In this document: one piece after another, positions 1 through 10,413 of the stretch
Position numbering within the stretch: the first letter of the stretch is position 1
Layout: each line of letters begins with the position of its first letter
DNA from: Limanda limanda
Taxonomy: Eukaryota > Chordata > Actinopteri > Pleuronectiformes > Pleuronectidae
DNA length: 64,000 nucleotides
Assembly: GCF_963576545.1 (NCBI RefSeq)
Contig: NC_083653.1
Location: 19,061,639-19,125,638 of the forward strand
Direction: 5' to 3'
Notes under the pieces: generated by a model
The model's database searches: none
The model's input: the letters and a program-made list of their open reading frames with translations, nothing else
Told to the model about the DNA's origin: nothing
Position numbers and translations under genes: made by a program

Positions 1-299
1 GAGTAGTAGCTTATCTACTAGGGTCTGTGTTAGCATATTCCTTGCCATCACTTACTGTGATGATGACTGCCATGCTATTTAAATCTGTGGTAAAGGCAAG
101 AGAAGCCTGATTGAAGGATTGGCACAACCAACAAAAACACAATGATGTTAATCTTTAAATATCGAGGCATTTGCTAATTAAGATTCAGAAAGTGCTTTTA
201 AGAATTTTTATCAATGTAGTCGATTCATGTTCAGCTCCTTTTATACCAAACTTTCCTAAATTCAGAGGTTCTTGAAATTCTATTAAGGTAAATGGTTTT

Positions 300-545
300 G
301 TATTTATATAGTGCTTTTCTAGTCTTGATGACCACTCAAAGCGCTTTTACAGTACAGTTTTACATTCACCCATTCACACACCCATTCATACAGTGCATCT
401 ATTTGCAGCACTTTGTTATTCTATGGGGGTTCAGCATCTTGCCCAAGGACACTTCGGCATGCAGATGGGTCAGACTGGGGATCGAACTGCCGACCTTCAG
501 GTTGGAGGACGACCACTCTACCTCTCAGCCACAGCCGCCCAGGTC
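300..545. repeat. Dispersed teleost repeat
   Basis: I recognise the arrangement 'CCCAAGGACACTTCGGCATG' followed by 'GGGGATCGAAC' and 'GGTTGGAGGACGACCACTCT' as a very common dispersed teleost repeat. The open frame across it (292-591) is not a gene. Class not assigned. Confidence 0.55.
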
Positions 546-794
546 AGAATACTTGTGTAATAACCTAAACCTTAAACAAGGCTGGACATAATTAAGAAAA
601 GTGTCCAAAAAACACACCGTGATTATTGACCCTGTATCACAGTGGATGTGTTTTGGAGGAATTATATTGTGTACGAACAAGACAACAGAGGAGGGACACT
701 GGAAGGTAAATAGGGACAGATCATGCGACAGAATGACGCGGCAAGTCCGACTCTGTAAGATCGAACAACTGATCTGAACAACCCCACATCTGAC

Positions 795-1087
795 TCATCC
801 CCTCACACGGAAATTAATCCTGCACTGATCTGTGTGCTTCCTCGTTCCTTTCCTCCACCATAACAGGTCTGATAGGTGGCTGTAGACCGAGTCCAGCAGC
901 GTCTGGCTGGCCTCCTGGCTCTTGACTCCGGCAATCTCAAAAAGGCGATCCAGCTTGTCCTCAGCGTCTGGGATCTCCTCGATCACGTGCAGCTCCTCTG
1001 GGTTCAGGATGTGCAGCATGTCGTCAAAGATGGGCTGTAGGTCGCTTGGGTCCAGACGCACCTGCCGGAGCACAGTATCTTTCTTCT
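795..1087 (-). CDS. tnfrsf21: Last coding exon of a TNFRSF21 (death receptor 6)-like gene
   Basis: The exon starts after an acceptor (ttttctctccag) at 1088-1089 and stops at TGA 795-797. The product includes [20 protein letters not shown] and [20 protein letters not shown], which I recall as the acidic C-terminal end of DR6, a TNF-receptor family member with a cytoplasmic death domain that acts in axon pruning and lymphocyte control. Context supports this: TNFRSF21 neighbours the ADGRF receptors in mammals, and an ADGRF gene begins at 9.1 kb here. As I recall it the mammalian protein ends right after SHLPDLL, whereas here the frame runs about 23 residues further. Only this exon is in the window; the rest would lie upstream on the minus strand, between here and 9 kb, where I did not find it. 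Confidence 0.65.
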
Positions 1088-1159
1088 CTGGAGAGAAAAC
1101 GGAGAAGAGAAATAGTTGTTGAAATAGCTGCTATAATAAATGTCTTTACATCAACAATA

Positions 1160-1335
1160 GATTAAAGATTCAGTGTGTAGGATTTAGTTGCACCTAGTGG
1201 TGAAGTTATATATTGCAGCCAACTGAGTATCCCTTGCCTCACATCCCTTTTGGAGTGTTTAGGAGAAACTGTAATGGCCGTCAAAGTATGTAAAACTCTA
1301 AAGCCAGTGTTCGGTGTGTCAGTTCTTGGCTACTG
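1160..1335. repeat. Fragment of a dispersed teleost repeat ('ttcagtgtgtaggatttag' type)
   Basis: The start matches the head of the repeat seen four times between 23.4 and 29.1 kb (ttcagtgtgtaagatttaggtg). This copy is shortened internally. Confidence 0.5.
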
Positions 1336-2470
1336 TAGGAACGCGGATCATTCTAAGAACCCATACTATGTAACTTGACTTTCATAAAGAGAGTATGTTC
1401 TAAGTATGTTCCTAAGAACTAACATGAACAGGTCAAAAATACTTATCTCTGAATGACAGGTAAAGTCAACATGTGGAACTTCTACTCGCCATTAACAGGA
1501 AACCTGGATGACTCTTTTAACATAACTCTGTAATAATCTGTTTTTATTAAATAATGTAGATATCTGTACAATTTTAATTTACAACATATTTTTACAAACA
1601 GGAACAAATATTTAGAATGCAACCTTTGAGCAAAAAACTGTGTCCAAATTGTTTAACTTCAAATTCACATTAAAAAATGTTGACAGAATAGTGCCCATTG
1701 ATCTCTATTACTATTATTTATTATTTATCGCTTAGTATCGTTTGAATTTTTGCTCATAAAATATCTGATGTGAGCAAATCTATCAGTTTGATTTAAGAGC
1801 AATACCCAGAAGGACCACATGAGGGCGACAGGCACACATCCAAGTTTGAAATGAAGGCAGCTGTTGTCACATCATTTTCATCAAATCTGAGTCACAGTGA
1901 GTGTCAGAATAATTAGTCATGGGTGTTAAGAATTTAGATTAGCTAATAAAATCAGTATCTGCACAAGCAGGAGTATCCAGTGCGTGATAAATAATTATTT
2001 ATTAATGACGCTCTGGGGATTCTACAGGTCAGTTGATACACAGAAAGTTGTCGGCCAAAAAGTTGCCCCAGATGAGAAATAGTGTGAAAATGAAAGTTTC
2101 CCTCAGGTGTGACTAACCCTCATGGTGCAAGTTGTAACAATTACTATTTCAGTTTTATTCACAATATATATTTATATATTATATATATATTATATATAAA
2201 AAATGTTTGAAGGAATGTTACGATTAACATTCCTTCAAGCCTTTTTTATCTTTTAAAACCTCACTATTTTGTTCCTGATTTCATAACTTCTGTTTCTGAC
2301 TTTACAGAAAATTCATGATATCTTATAGATATTTTGAATGATCAAACAAATGTTACCTACACAGCTTGTTCCATTGATTCATATATAACTACACAGGAAA
2401 AACGAGAGAGTAATTTTTCCAGAGTTAACATTATTTTCCTCTGAAAGAGTCATTTTTATTAATTTCGGAT
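1336..2470. other. AT-rich stretch, no gene seen
   Basis: No coding feature or splice-flanked exon is recognisable. It contains an (AT)n tract at about 2163-2202 and a short inverted repeat (gaaggaatgtta / taacattccttc) around 2208-2240. Confidence 0.5.
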
Positions 2471-2594
2471 TGTAATTATTTCCGATGACCACTAGAATGG
2501 GAGCAAAAAAACAGAGGAAATCTTATTGGAGTTATATTAAGAACACGCCCACTAATGTTTGTTAAGTTTCGTTTCTGCCGCCATTGTCTAACAC

Positions 2595-2712
2595 CGCAGT
2601 GCAAGGTCGAGGTGAATGGCAGCGGTAGACGGCAGTGAGCGGCGGCGGGAGACGCTGGTGAGCGGCGGCGGTAGACGCCGGTGAGCGGCAGCGGGAGACG
2701 GCAGTGCGCAAG
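2595..2712 (+). other. GC-rich putative first exon with four ~23-bp repeats and a donor site
   Basis: Four imperfect copies of a 22-23-bp unit (gagcggcggcgggagacgctggt type) run from about 2615 to 2705. They are followed by GCAAG|gtaagt, a good donor. The GC content contrasts with the AT-rich surroundings. It is probably the 5' UTR or promoter-proximal exon of the SAMD3-like gene that follows. Confidence 0.4.
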
Positions 2713-2819
2713 GTAAGTCTGCAAAGTACTAAATATCGGGTTTTACGCACTGCACAATTGCTAAGGTCATTGCAAACGCTAGCTTTTGCTTAGTCAATGT
2801 CATTACACTCAGTATGGTT

Positions 2820-3100
2820 GTGGACCATTTTCTCACGTTGTTCGGTTAGGAAGCACGTGTGTTTGTTTCAACTGCTATTCAGCTAGCAAGCACGAGGTTA
2901 GCAAGTTCTTGTGTTTGTTTCACACGCTGTACGACTAGTAAGCACGTCGTTGGCAAGCATGTGTGTTTTTTGTTTAACCTGCTGTCCGGTTAGTAAGCAT
3001 GTGGTGTTTTAATTCACCTGCTTCCCGGTTAGTAATGATGTCTGTTTTGTTACACCTGCTATTTGGTTAGCAAACACATGTGTTTTACTCTGAATTGAGT
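2820..3100. repeat. Degenerate tandem repeat, unit about 50-60 bp
   Basis: Five or so diverged copies of a unit built around 'ggttagtaagcacgt..tgtgttttgtttcacctgct' are visible. It lies in what would be the first intron of the SAMD3-like gene. Confidence 0.5.
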
Positions 3101-3958
3101 CCTATACATTGACTGAATGGAATAAGTCAAGGTGGACAATGGATTATAAATGTTAATGAATGACTTTGTGAATAGATGTGCAAAAGCTAATAAAAATAAC
3201 CTTTTCATGTCATGTAGGATGTAGGCTGTTCGAGTGAAGTACAGAGATCGACAAAAATATCTCTGTTTTGAGGGCCAAGTTACCTACACATTGTTTTTGG
3301 AATGTGGTGAGTGGAAAACCTGATGAATTCCAGTCTAACATACTGAAGCTGTCAGTTTGGGGGCATGGTGCAGATATTAATGAACTATTACTAAGGAGAA
3401 GATATACCTTTAACTGTTGAGGTTTATATTGCTTAATTTATTAAATTTCCCTTGTTCTGGAGTTCATATTAAATTTTAAGTGGATTTTTTTTTTTTACGT
3501 TCACAGCTTACAAGAAGTTCAGCATCTCAACCTTGGACTTAAGAGTCTTTGATGACACAAAGACTGAGGTCTAAATCCAGATGGTAAGTTTCTTAGTGTC
3601 ATTCATTTTTCTTTTTTCATGAGCAGGGTAGTGTAGAGTGGATAGTGAAAAGGAGAGAGATTGGGGGAATGATGATCAGTACAGTCAGGAATTGATCATG
3701 ATCACTGCATTGGGCATTGCCAACTTGGAACATGTGCTTAATCACGTAGCCAATGACCACACCAGTGTCATTCATTCTTTGAGTCTTGGCGAGCCTAACA
3801 TGTTCTATTTAAGACAAGCAGATAAATCTGCTGAATTGTTAGTTCATTATAGTTCCAATAATCTTTTTTTGTGTGATATTTTTTTGGTAGTTACTGTAAT
3901 ACTTTTAGCAATTGTAAGGTGTTAGTGTTAATCACACCAGCTGTGTGTATATGTGTAG

Positions 3959-6037
3959 GACAAGTCCTTCAAGGCGTGTCAAAGAGGACTACGCAAAGGG
4001 GATCATCAACTTGTTCCCATACCTGGCTGATCCAAGGAGCAAGTTTGGTTATGTAAGTACAGAAAACAATAAGTCCTACCTATTTACTCTTCATTTCTAA
4101 ACTCAACAGTTTTCGGGCATGATGTACATCTACATTTAAAAAAAAAAAAAAATTAACTGCTTGGCTATGGTTTGATGAAAACTAAAGATGTTAACGTTTA
4201 TGCACGTCCACCATCTCTGCAATTTTTCCTTAACTGATCATTTAAAACCCTTTCGAGTTTAGCACTCCAGTCTTGATCAAGTTCAGCTCAGCTGCTGCAG
4301 TTTTAAGATTTAAGTGTGAAAATATTTTATCCCACTAATTCAAACATGTTCAAAATAACAATTCATTTCACTCTGAATAATATCTTTTTAGGAGCATTTT
4401 TACAATGCAGAAGATGGGAGTGGGTATCTGGCTTGGAGATTGAAGTATGTCAAAAAGGAAGCTTCTGGTGGACAAAAGAAGGCCATGAGACTGTCAAGAA
4501 CACAAATGGGTATGTGTTATTGTTATCTGTAACCAAACTGCATACATGAGAATCATGGCAGAGCTCCCAAGTGTGGTTTATTAAATCCTAGGACACTGTC
4601 ATATCCATATCCACTGTTACAGGGGGCCCATCAGCTGAAAGAGACTTGAGGGAGGACAATCGCCTAATGACAGACAGCTTGTGTTCTGAGGCCATTGCAC
4701 TGATGAAGCATACAGCTGATGAAGGAATTGTTATGACGAAGACGAAGCAGACCTTTAACTATCGCCAAAAGATCATTCATGATCCAGTGAAGTCCTCTGA
4801 TGTCTTTCTGGCCATCCCAAGATTCCTGGACATACAAGGATTAGTATGTTCAACTGACTTCATTGTAACTTGTATTTTAACTTGTAACTTGTTGACTTGT
4901 ATTTTAGAAAAAAGTGACTATTAAAATTGTATGAGCTAAGGAGATTTAACAACATGACTTCATCTATTCTGAAGATTGAGCAAGATTTTACTTTGATGTT
5001 TGATGATGCCATCTCTGCAAAGTTCTTGGAGAAGTGGCCCACCATTTACAAGCAAAATGTCCTTGAACAAAGCCGTGGTCTCACACAGTCAGATGATCTG
5101 CAGTACCTCGTCCAGAATGCTGAATCCACAACAGAAGTGGAAAGTGGTGAGGCGAAATAAATGGATTATATTGTTATTGTTCTGTTTTGGTTGTGATAAG
5201 ATTTAATGTTTTTAGGAAAAAAGCACTTGATGCAGCTGGATTAATCAGTTGGTCCAACAATGTAAGACAGGAAATAAAAGAGCTGGCTTTAGTTCAGGAA
5301 GTAGTGGAGCTGTGCATAAAGCCCATTTATTGTATTTGTATTGCATTTGTATAAATGGGAGAATTAGAAGTGCAACACTCTTTGTGCTGACTTTTTTTGG
5401 TACAGAAAGTAGTGTTTTGATTTTTGTATTAAAGTAATCCTGGAAGTGTTTGTGTTTAATTATTACTTTATTCTTTCAGGATGGGACAGTGACATGTCGT
5501 CCATTTAGATCCTTGTGCACCTGCTGCCACTGTCACCTCATGGCCGCAAGAGACAAGGAAAGCTCTCCGCCAGACAAGCCAGTGAGAATCTTGTGAAGTT
5601 CATCAAGGTAAGACTGCTATACAGGAAAAATCACTGGCTAGATCACACCACATATCTTTTGGTAGTTTTTTTTTTTTTTTTTTTTAAGATGTTTTCTCAA
5701 ACTTTTTCTTCTGTCACAGACAGGGACCAGCATCAAGAGGCATCTCGATGGAATCGCAGACAGCCTTCAACCATACCTGCTTGCAGTGGGAACTCAGAGT
5801 AATGTGATTCACTAGTACTTCATTGTCATTGACAAACATGCAATTCCTTGTAAGTCATCTGGCTCTCTTGCTTGTTTTGATGAGCTTTTCAAAGCTCACT
5901 TTGTCTTTGGCACTTCGTACAACCACAATCTCGTCAATGTGTACAACTTCCTTCAGACAACCATTTATGAAATCGATACTGATACAACTTAGGTGAATCC
6001 TAGAGTTTCAGAGTTGAGGGCTCGGATGCTGCGTTGA
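3959..6037 (+). pseudogene. SAMD3-like multi-exon gene, inactivated by in-frame TAG codons
   Basis: Six exons with good sites and matching phases can be followed: 3959-4052, 4392-4509, 4623-4843, 4975-5146, 5480-5607 and 5720-6037. They encode SRRVKEDYAKGIINLFPYLA, EHFYNAEDGSGYLAWRLK, EAIALMKHTADEG, SAKFLEKWPTIYKQNV and DKHAIPCKSSGS. I recognise these as the multicopy teleost family annotated as 'sterile alpha motif domain-containing protein 3-like', of unknown function. The frame is interrupted by TAG at 5506-5508, 5813-5815 and 5990-5992 before the expected stop TGA at 6035. Remnants of upstream exons are probably present between 3230 and 3900 but I could not phase them. Family membership is from memory; the broken state is seen in the sequence. 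Confidence 0.65.
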
Positions 6038-6062
6038 GTAGATTTTATTTATTTTTTTCTCT

Positions 6063-8456
6063 GTGAGGGCTCCATTACAGAATTTCTGAAATGTTGTGTT
6101 TCATTTGTAAGAGCTCCCAGACAAATACTAATTCCCTGACAAAGCACTTCAAAGTGATCCACGGTCTTTGCTCTGGCAAGACACTTCGCCTTAAATGTGG
6201 TCAGGCTGGTTGTGCTCAAGTTTATGGCACTTTTTCTGGGTTCAGCACTGGTATTTGCTACTGTTGTTGCTGCAAATTGTAAATATTGTATTTTCTCCAG
6301 TATTGTCAAAGGGTATAACTATTTTCTTGAAACTCTTGATCGCTGAACACCATAGGTTATTCAAGCATTTGTTTCCACACAAGAGGCTGCTTCCAAAGCA
6401 TCATTTCATGGTGCATTACCCTACATGTATACTTAAGACTGGACCAGTTTTGCATAGCTGGTGCATGCGCAAAGCACAATTTCTTTAAAAAACAATTGAA
6501 GAGTTTTAAAAATGTAACCAAAACATTGGCCAAAAAACACCAAAGTCACATCGCTTACAGTTGGCAGACATTTGACCCTAAAAGACTGATCACTGGACCA
6601 GGCAAAATGCAACCTTTTAAACGCATTGGACTGGAGCTGTGAGGTAGCAGAGACTCTCCAGCTACCCATTGACACTGAGGTTTTCAAAGTAAGATGGGCC
6701 AAGCACCACGGAAATATGTACCGTGCAGATTTATTTGTATGTGTTAAAATTAGGGCTGTCAAAGTTAAAGCGTTAATCTATGAGATTATTGTGACCTAGA
6801 TTAATGCGATAAAATATTTTAACGCAGTTAATGCAGCTTTGTTTACATCCGGTGTGCGGAAGAAAATTCAGCACCTCGAGCAAGCTGCCAGCGTCGCCCT
6901 TCAAACACAGCCCGTCAAATGATTAGTCCCGTCTGAATGAAAGCACAGCAAACTGCACAAGGACAGCAGGAAGAGTTGCTAGTTCAAGATGTTGCCACCC
7001 GGTGGAATTCTGCCTTGGAGATGATCAAACGGATCCAGCGAAACAAGGGTCCGCTCGCTGCCACCCTGGCTCAGCACTGGCTATACTATATTTCTTTTAT
7101 TTTGCCGTGTCTGTCTTATTTTGAAGGCCCACAGCAAGAACTTCTGGGGAATAGTGTAGGAGCGCACCCTTTATTATCTCAGAAGCAGTTTCCCCAGGTC
7201 TGAGTGAGTTGTGTCGCTCTGTCTGTTAGTGTTTTAGTTAGTTTCTAATGGTTATTTTAGTGTATGAAACTGGTTTAGTAATATGCAACTTTTCTTTTGT
7301 AGATAACTGTGACTGTGTCCCGTTATATGTTACAGAAAATAAAGTTAAACTGTTTCACTAAGCCTGAGTCAAGTGAAGTGAATGAAGAACGCAGCAGTAA
7401 AAACAGAGACCGTCATACAGGCAACTCCACTCTTTCCGTCCTCTCATGTGCATTTTTTTAATCTTCCTCGAACTGTGTGTGTGTGTTTGTGCGCATGTTC
7501 GTTTGTGTAGTCCTACGCCGGCTGCACACCGGACGCGTAAGCGTCGCGTAAACGTTGCGTAGATCCCTAGCACGCCTGGGCCAGGCTGCACACCGGACAC
7601 GCTGAACTCCGCGGCGGTCATCCTGCGATTCCTCTCCGTGATCACACATACAGCTGATATTTGTCATTAACTGCAACGGTGTCCCAGCATTTGTCCTTTT
7701 TAATGTTGTCTTTAAACAACACGGCCGAGGATCGTACAGCTCACTGTACTACTTCTCCACTTCAATTATTAATTTAATGTCATCCATCTTCAAGAACTTC
7801 TACGCAGTTTGCTCCACTCAATGTCGGGTGTGGAGGGTAAACTACGTATTCTTCACTCAAGCCTATGTGGAGAATACGTATTCGTAATGGTGTCTCAAAT
7901 ACACTGCAGTGTAATTTTTTCCAAGGACATTGGGAATATTTTCAGCTGTTGTTTTTAAATATTTTTTTTTACACAATTTATCATACATGATACTTAACGA
8001 CATGGCTGCCACTTTATAGGTAGATGTTATAGGCCTGAGTCTCTTTGAAAAAATAAAATACAGGCTGTCTGAAGTGATTTCTTGTTAATTCATTAGATTT
8101 AGTCTTTAGAAGAAAAACAAACTTTTAATCGCGATTAATGAATTTCAAAATGTGAGATTAATTAGTTAATTTTTTTTAATCTTTTGACAGCCCTAGTTAA
8201 AATTCATTGTGACATGCCAGTTTTTCATAAGCTCCACCATGTTGTTGTGAAGGATGAGACATTGTTTTTTGTTACTTTTGAACTACAAACAGTGTGTCTG
8301 AACAAGCATTTTAATGCATTTCAAGTTTTGTACACAACAGACGGACCTCATATTGTGTTTTTCAACGATCTTTTCTGTCACAAAGCATTCGATTTACAGG
8401 TGTCTTACAGTCATAATGACTCCAGTTTTTATATTGTGCCATACTGTTTCCTGTGA
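6063..8456 (+). pseudogene. Degraded zinc-finger-type ORF, split by a hAT element
   Basis: Remnants of one protein appear in shifting frames. CFICKSSQTNTNSLTKHFKV (a C2H2-like finger) and TLRLKCGQAGC lie near 6093-6230, HRLFKHLFPHKRLLPKHHFM near 6352-6410, and CEVAETLQLPIDTEVFKVRW near 6637-6700. The C-terminal part, from IHCDMPVFHKLHHVVVKDET to VPYCFL and a stop, is at 8202-8456. A frame change occurs near 6640 and a deletion near 6240. A hAT element occupies 6751-8195. An AATAAA follows at about 8463. I know this protein only as a multicopy teleost hypothetical found near SAMD3-like copies. Confidence 0.55.
6751..8195. mobile_element. hAT-family DNA transposon, 1445 bp
   Basis: The ends are TAGGGCTGTCAAA and TTTGACAGCCCTA, a terminal inverted repeat. 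It is flanked by a perfect 8-bp duplication, gttaaaat, at 6743-6750 and 8196-8203. At 6937-7090 a transposase remnant is visible (LVQDVATRWNSALEMIKRIQ), matching the C-terminal half of hAT/ZBED transposases. The element is non-autonomous: only this piece remains. Confidence 0.9.
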
Positions 8457-8529
8457 ACACTTAATAAAGTAAAGGTGTCAGTTAAGGTATTGGGTTCTGA
8501 TCTATTTATTTCACCTTTTTAAAAACTTT

Positions 8530-8930
8530 GCAGTGTATAATGACTGAGTGTAAAAAGTTATATAGCGAGTAAAATTCTGTTCTATTCATATAAAGTTAAA
8601 CTCTTTAGAGTAACATTCACTTCATAATAAATTCTATTTGGAGTAAAATTATGTACAATTTATAATTTTGATTTCTGTATTGAGTAAAATTCTTTTCTAT
8701 ACAGAGTAAAACTAGGGTAGAGTTGTTTTTATTTTATGCTAAATGGAGTGAATTATCATCATGTAGAGTAAAATTCTTGCACTAAATAGAGTAAATTTAA
8801 CTCTGAAAGTTTAACTATGTCATAAGAGTAAATTTTACTCCATTTAGACTGGGACCAAATGTTGTCTTTTTTAGAGTTTTATTAAATTCTAGTACAATTT
8901 ACTCAGCCAATTTTACTGTGTAAATGACTC
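8530..8930. repeat. Low-complexity repeat of 'gagtaaaattct' words
   Basis: The words gagtaaaattct, agagtaaaat and ttttactc recur about every 30-60 bp on both strands. This gives partial inverted repeats, including gtgtaaaa near 8550 and ttttactgtgta near 8915. It may be a MITE, but I could not set its ends. Confidence 0.4.
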
Positions 8931-9128
8931 CGCTGCAACACTTCTGTTTGGGTTTGTAGCTTGTGAAACGTGGTAGACATCTGAAAGACATACACATTGT
9001 TGATAAGACAACACATTCAAATAAACAGGAAAGCTGCTTAATTTGAAAAAACTTACATCTTCTTCCAAGTAGTCTGCCTATAAAATTGTTTCCACTCAAG
9101 GAGGAAATGCCATATCTTCTGGAGCATA

Positions 9129-9170
9129 TCACGTCTGTAGATTCAACAACATTTGGGATGCATTGAAAAC
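9129..9170 (-). CDS. adgrf5: ADGRF5-like receptor, last coding exon
   Basis: The acceptor (gaatgttttcag) is at 9171-9172, phase 0. The exon encodes VFNASQMLLNLQT and then TGA at 9129-9131. The preceding exon ends STR, so the joint compares with the STPVF stretch I recall in the mammalian ADGRF5 tail. The 3' UTR would continue to lower coordinates; a possible AATAAA on this strand is near 8879. The exon is short, so the call rests on phase and position. Confidence 0.5.
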   Translation of the reverse strand, partial: VFNASQMLLNLQT

Positions 9171-9218
9171 CTGAAAACATTCTAAGCATTTCATAAAAAC
9201 GAAAAAATAAACACTTAC

Positions 9219-9278
9219 CCTCGTAGAATTAGAGCCAGTGCTTGTTCGAGGTGATTTCCTTCCGAGGATAGATCGCGT
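9219..9278 (-). CDS. adgrf5: ADGRF5-like receptor, C-tail exon
   Basis: The exon is 60 bp, 20 codons, phase 0 at both ends, between gcctgcag and AGG|gtaagt. It encodes a basic Ser/Thr-rich cytoplasmic tail (TRSILGRKSPRTSTGSNSTR) with likely phosphorylation sites. Confidence 0.6.
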
Positions 9279-9348
9279 CTGCAGGCAAAATCAAAACGAT
9301 GGCAATGTCAAAATGAACAGTATTAGGAATCAGTTATGCTAGTACTTA

Positions 9349-9682
9349 AAGTGATAGTTCACCCAAAGATTGGAATCACAACAAGGTAATTTACACTGTG
9401 GTTTAAGCTGTTATGTCTTCATGTGATCCATGCATGAACGTGGCTCCAGAGGAGGATAACAGAAGACATTAAGGCTAAAAACCTAGTGTAAATGACGCTA
9501 ATCGGGTCAAATTTGAATGTCAGGTTTTACAGACACTTGGATGACACCACAAGAGCAGTATGGAGGCATACTTCAATTCTATTCGATTTGGGTACAAGGA
9601 TGTAGCCCTGACACCCCTCCACAGTCATAGTGGTGAGTAGATAAGGATTGAAATCTCCTTTTTGGGTGAACTTTCCCTTCAA
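9349..9682. mobile_element. MITE with 'gatagttcacccaaa' ends
   Basis: The left end AAAGTGATAGTTCACCCAAA mirrors the right end TTTTGGGTGAACTTTCCCTT. This is a common teleost miniature inverted-repeat element, here in a receptor intron. Confidence 0.7.
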
Positions 9683-10284
9683 GAGCAGTTTGAGATTTTT
9701 AACTTGCCAACAGTATACTGAAAGGATGGATAATACTCCCATGTATGTGCAGAACAAATTGTGAGTGCATGAAACGATTTATAATTACAACCTGTCATTG
9801 TTGTTGATGATGTATCGAGGTGCTGATAAATGGAGTGTTGAATTTCGATGGTGAACACCGCCATATTCCCAAAGCTTATTTAAATGCCCCCTGCCTGTAA
9901 CTCCATATTTTGTCTTAAAGGCTTAAATTAGTGTGTATAATTTAGTGGCATTTAACATTGAAGATGCTTATTGTTCACCCAGAGAAAGTATAGAATTGAA
10001 GATAGAGTGGTATAGATCTTCTGTGAATAATGGTATGTGTACACAGGAGGTGCTTTGCTTTTTTGTTACTGAACAGCTTTATTTTAAAACAACCTGCGGC
10101 ACAATGCCCTTAATTTGATGAACTTGTTATACACGCACAAATGCAACATAGAGGCTTGTTATAGGATTCAAATTCAAAAATCACACATTACCAAAAGGTG
10201 CTTTTCTTTGCTAAGATGCTGCTAATGCTACCTCCTGTGTACACATGCTAGGATCTATTATTGGCTATTCCAAAATCGACATAC

Positions 10285-10326
10285 CTTTGAATCGAGAAGT
10301 ACCCCAAACAATAAAATGAAGAAACC
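10285..10326 (-). CDS. adgrf5: ADGRF5-like receptor, end of seventh transmembrane helix
   Basis: The exon is 14 codons, phase 0 at both ends, with acceptor gattttcctcag and donor AAG|gtatgt. It encodes GFFILLFGVLLDSK. This completes helix 7 after FNSLQ in the large upstream exon and matches the GFFILLFG pattern of family B2 receptors. Confidence 0.9.
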
Positions 10327-10413
10327 CTGAGGAAAATCAGAGATTCAAATTTCATAATCATCAGAATGAAAGAACACAAAAGCAATGTCTTGAAATTCAA
10401 TGGTTGTAAATAC

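Noticed and set aside
292..591. 99-codon open frame
   Set aside because: Lies in a dispersed teleost repeat.
8899..9189. 96-codon minus-strand open frame
   Set aside because: Only 9129-9170 is in phase with the receptor, and it ends at TGA. The longer frame is a different phase across the 3' UTR.
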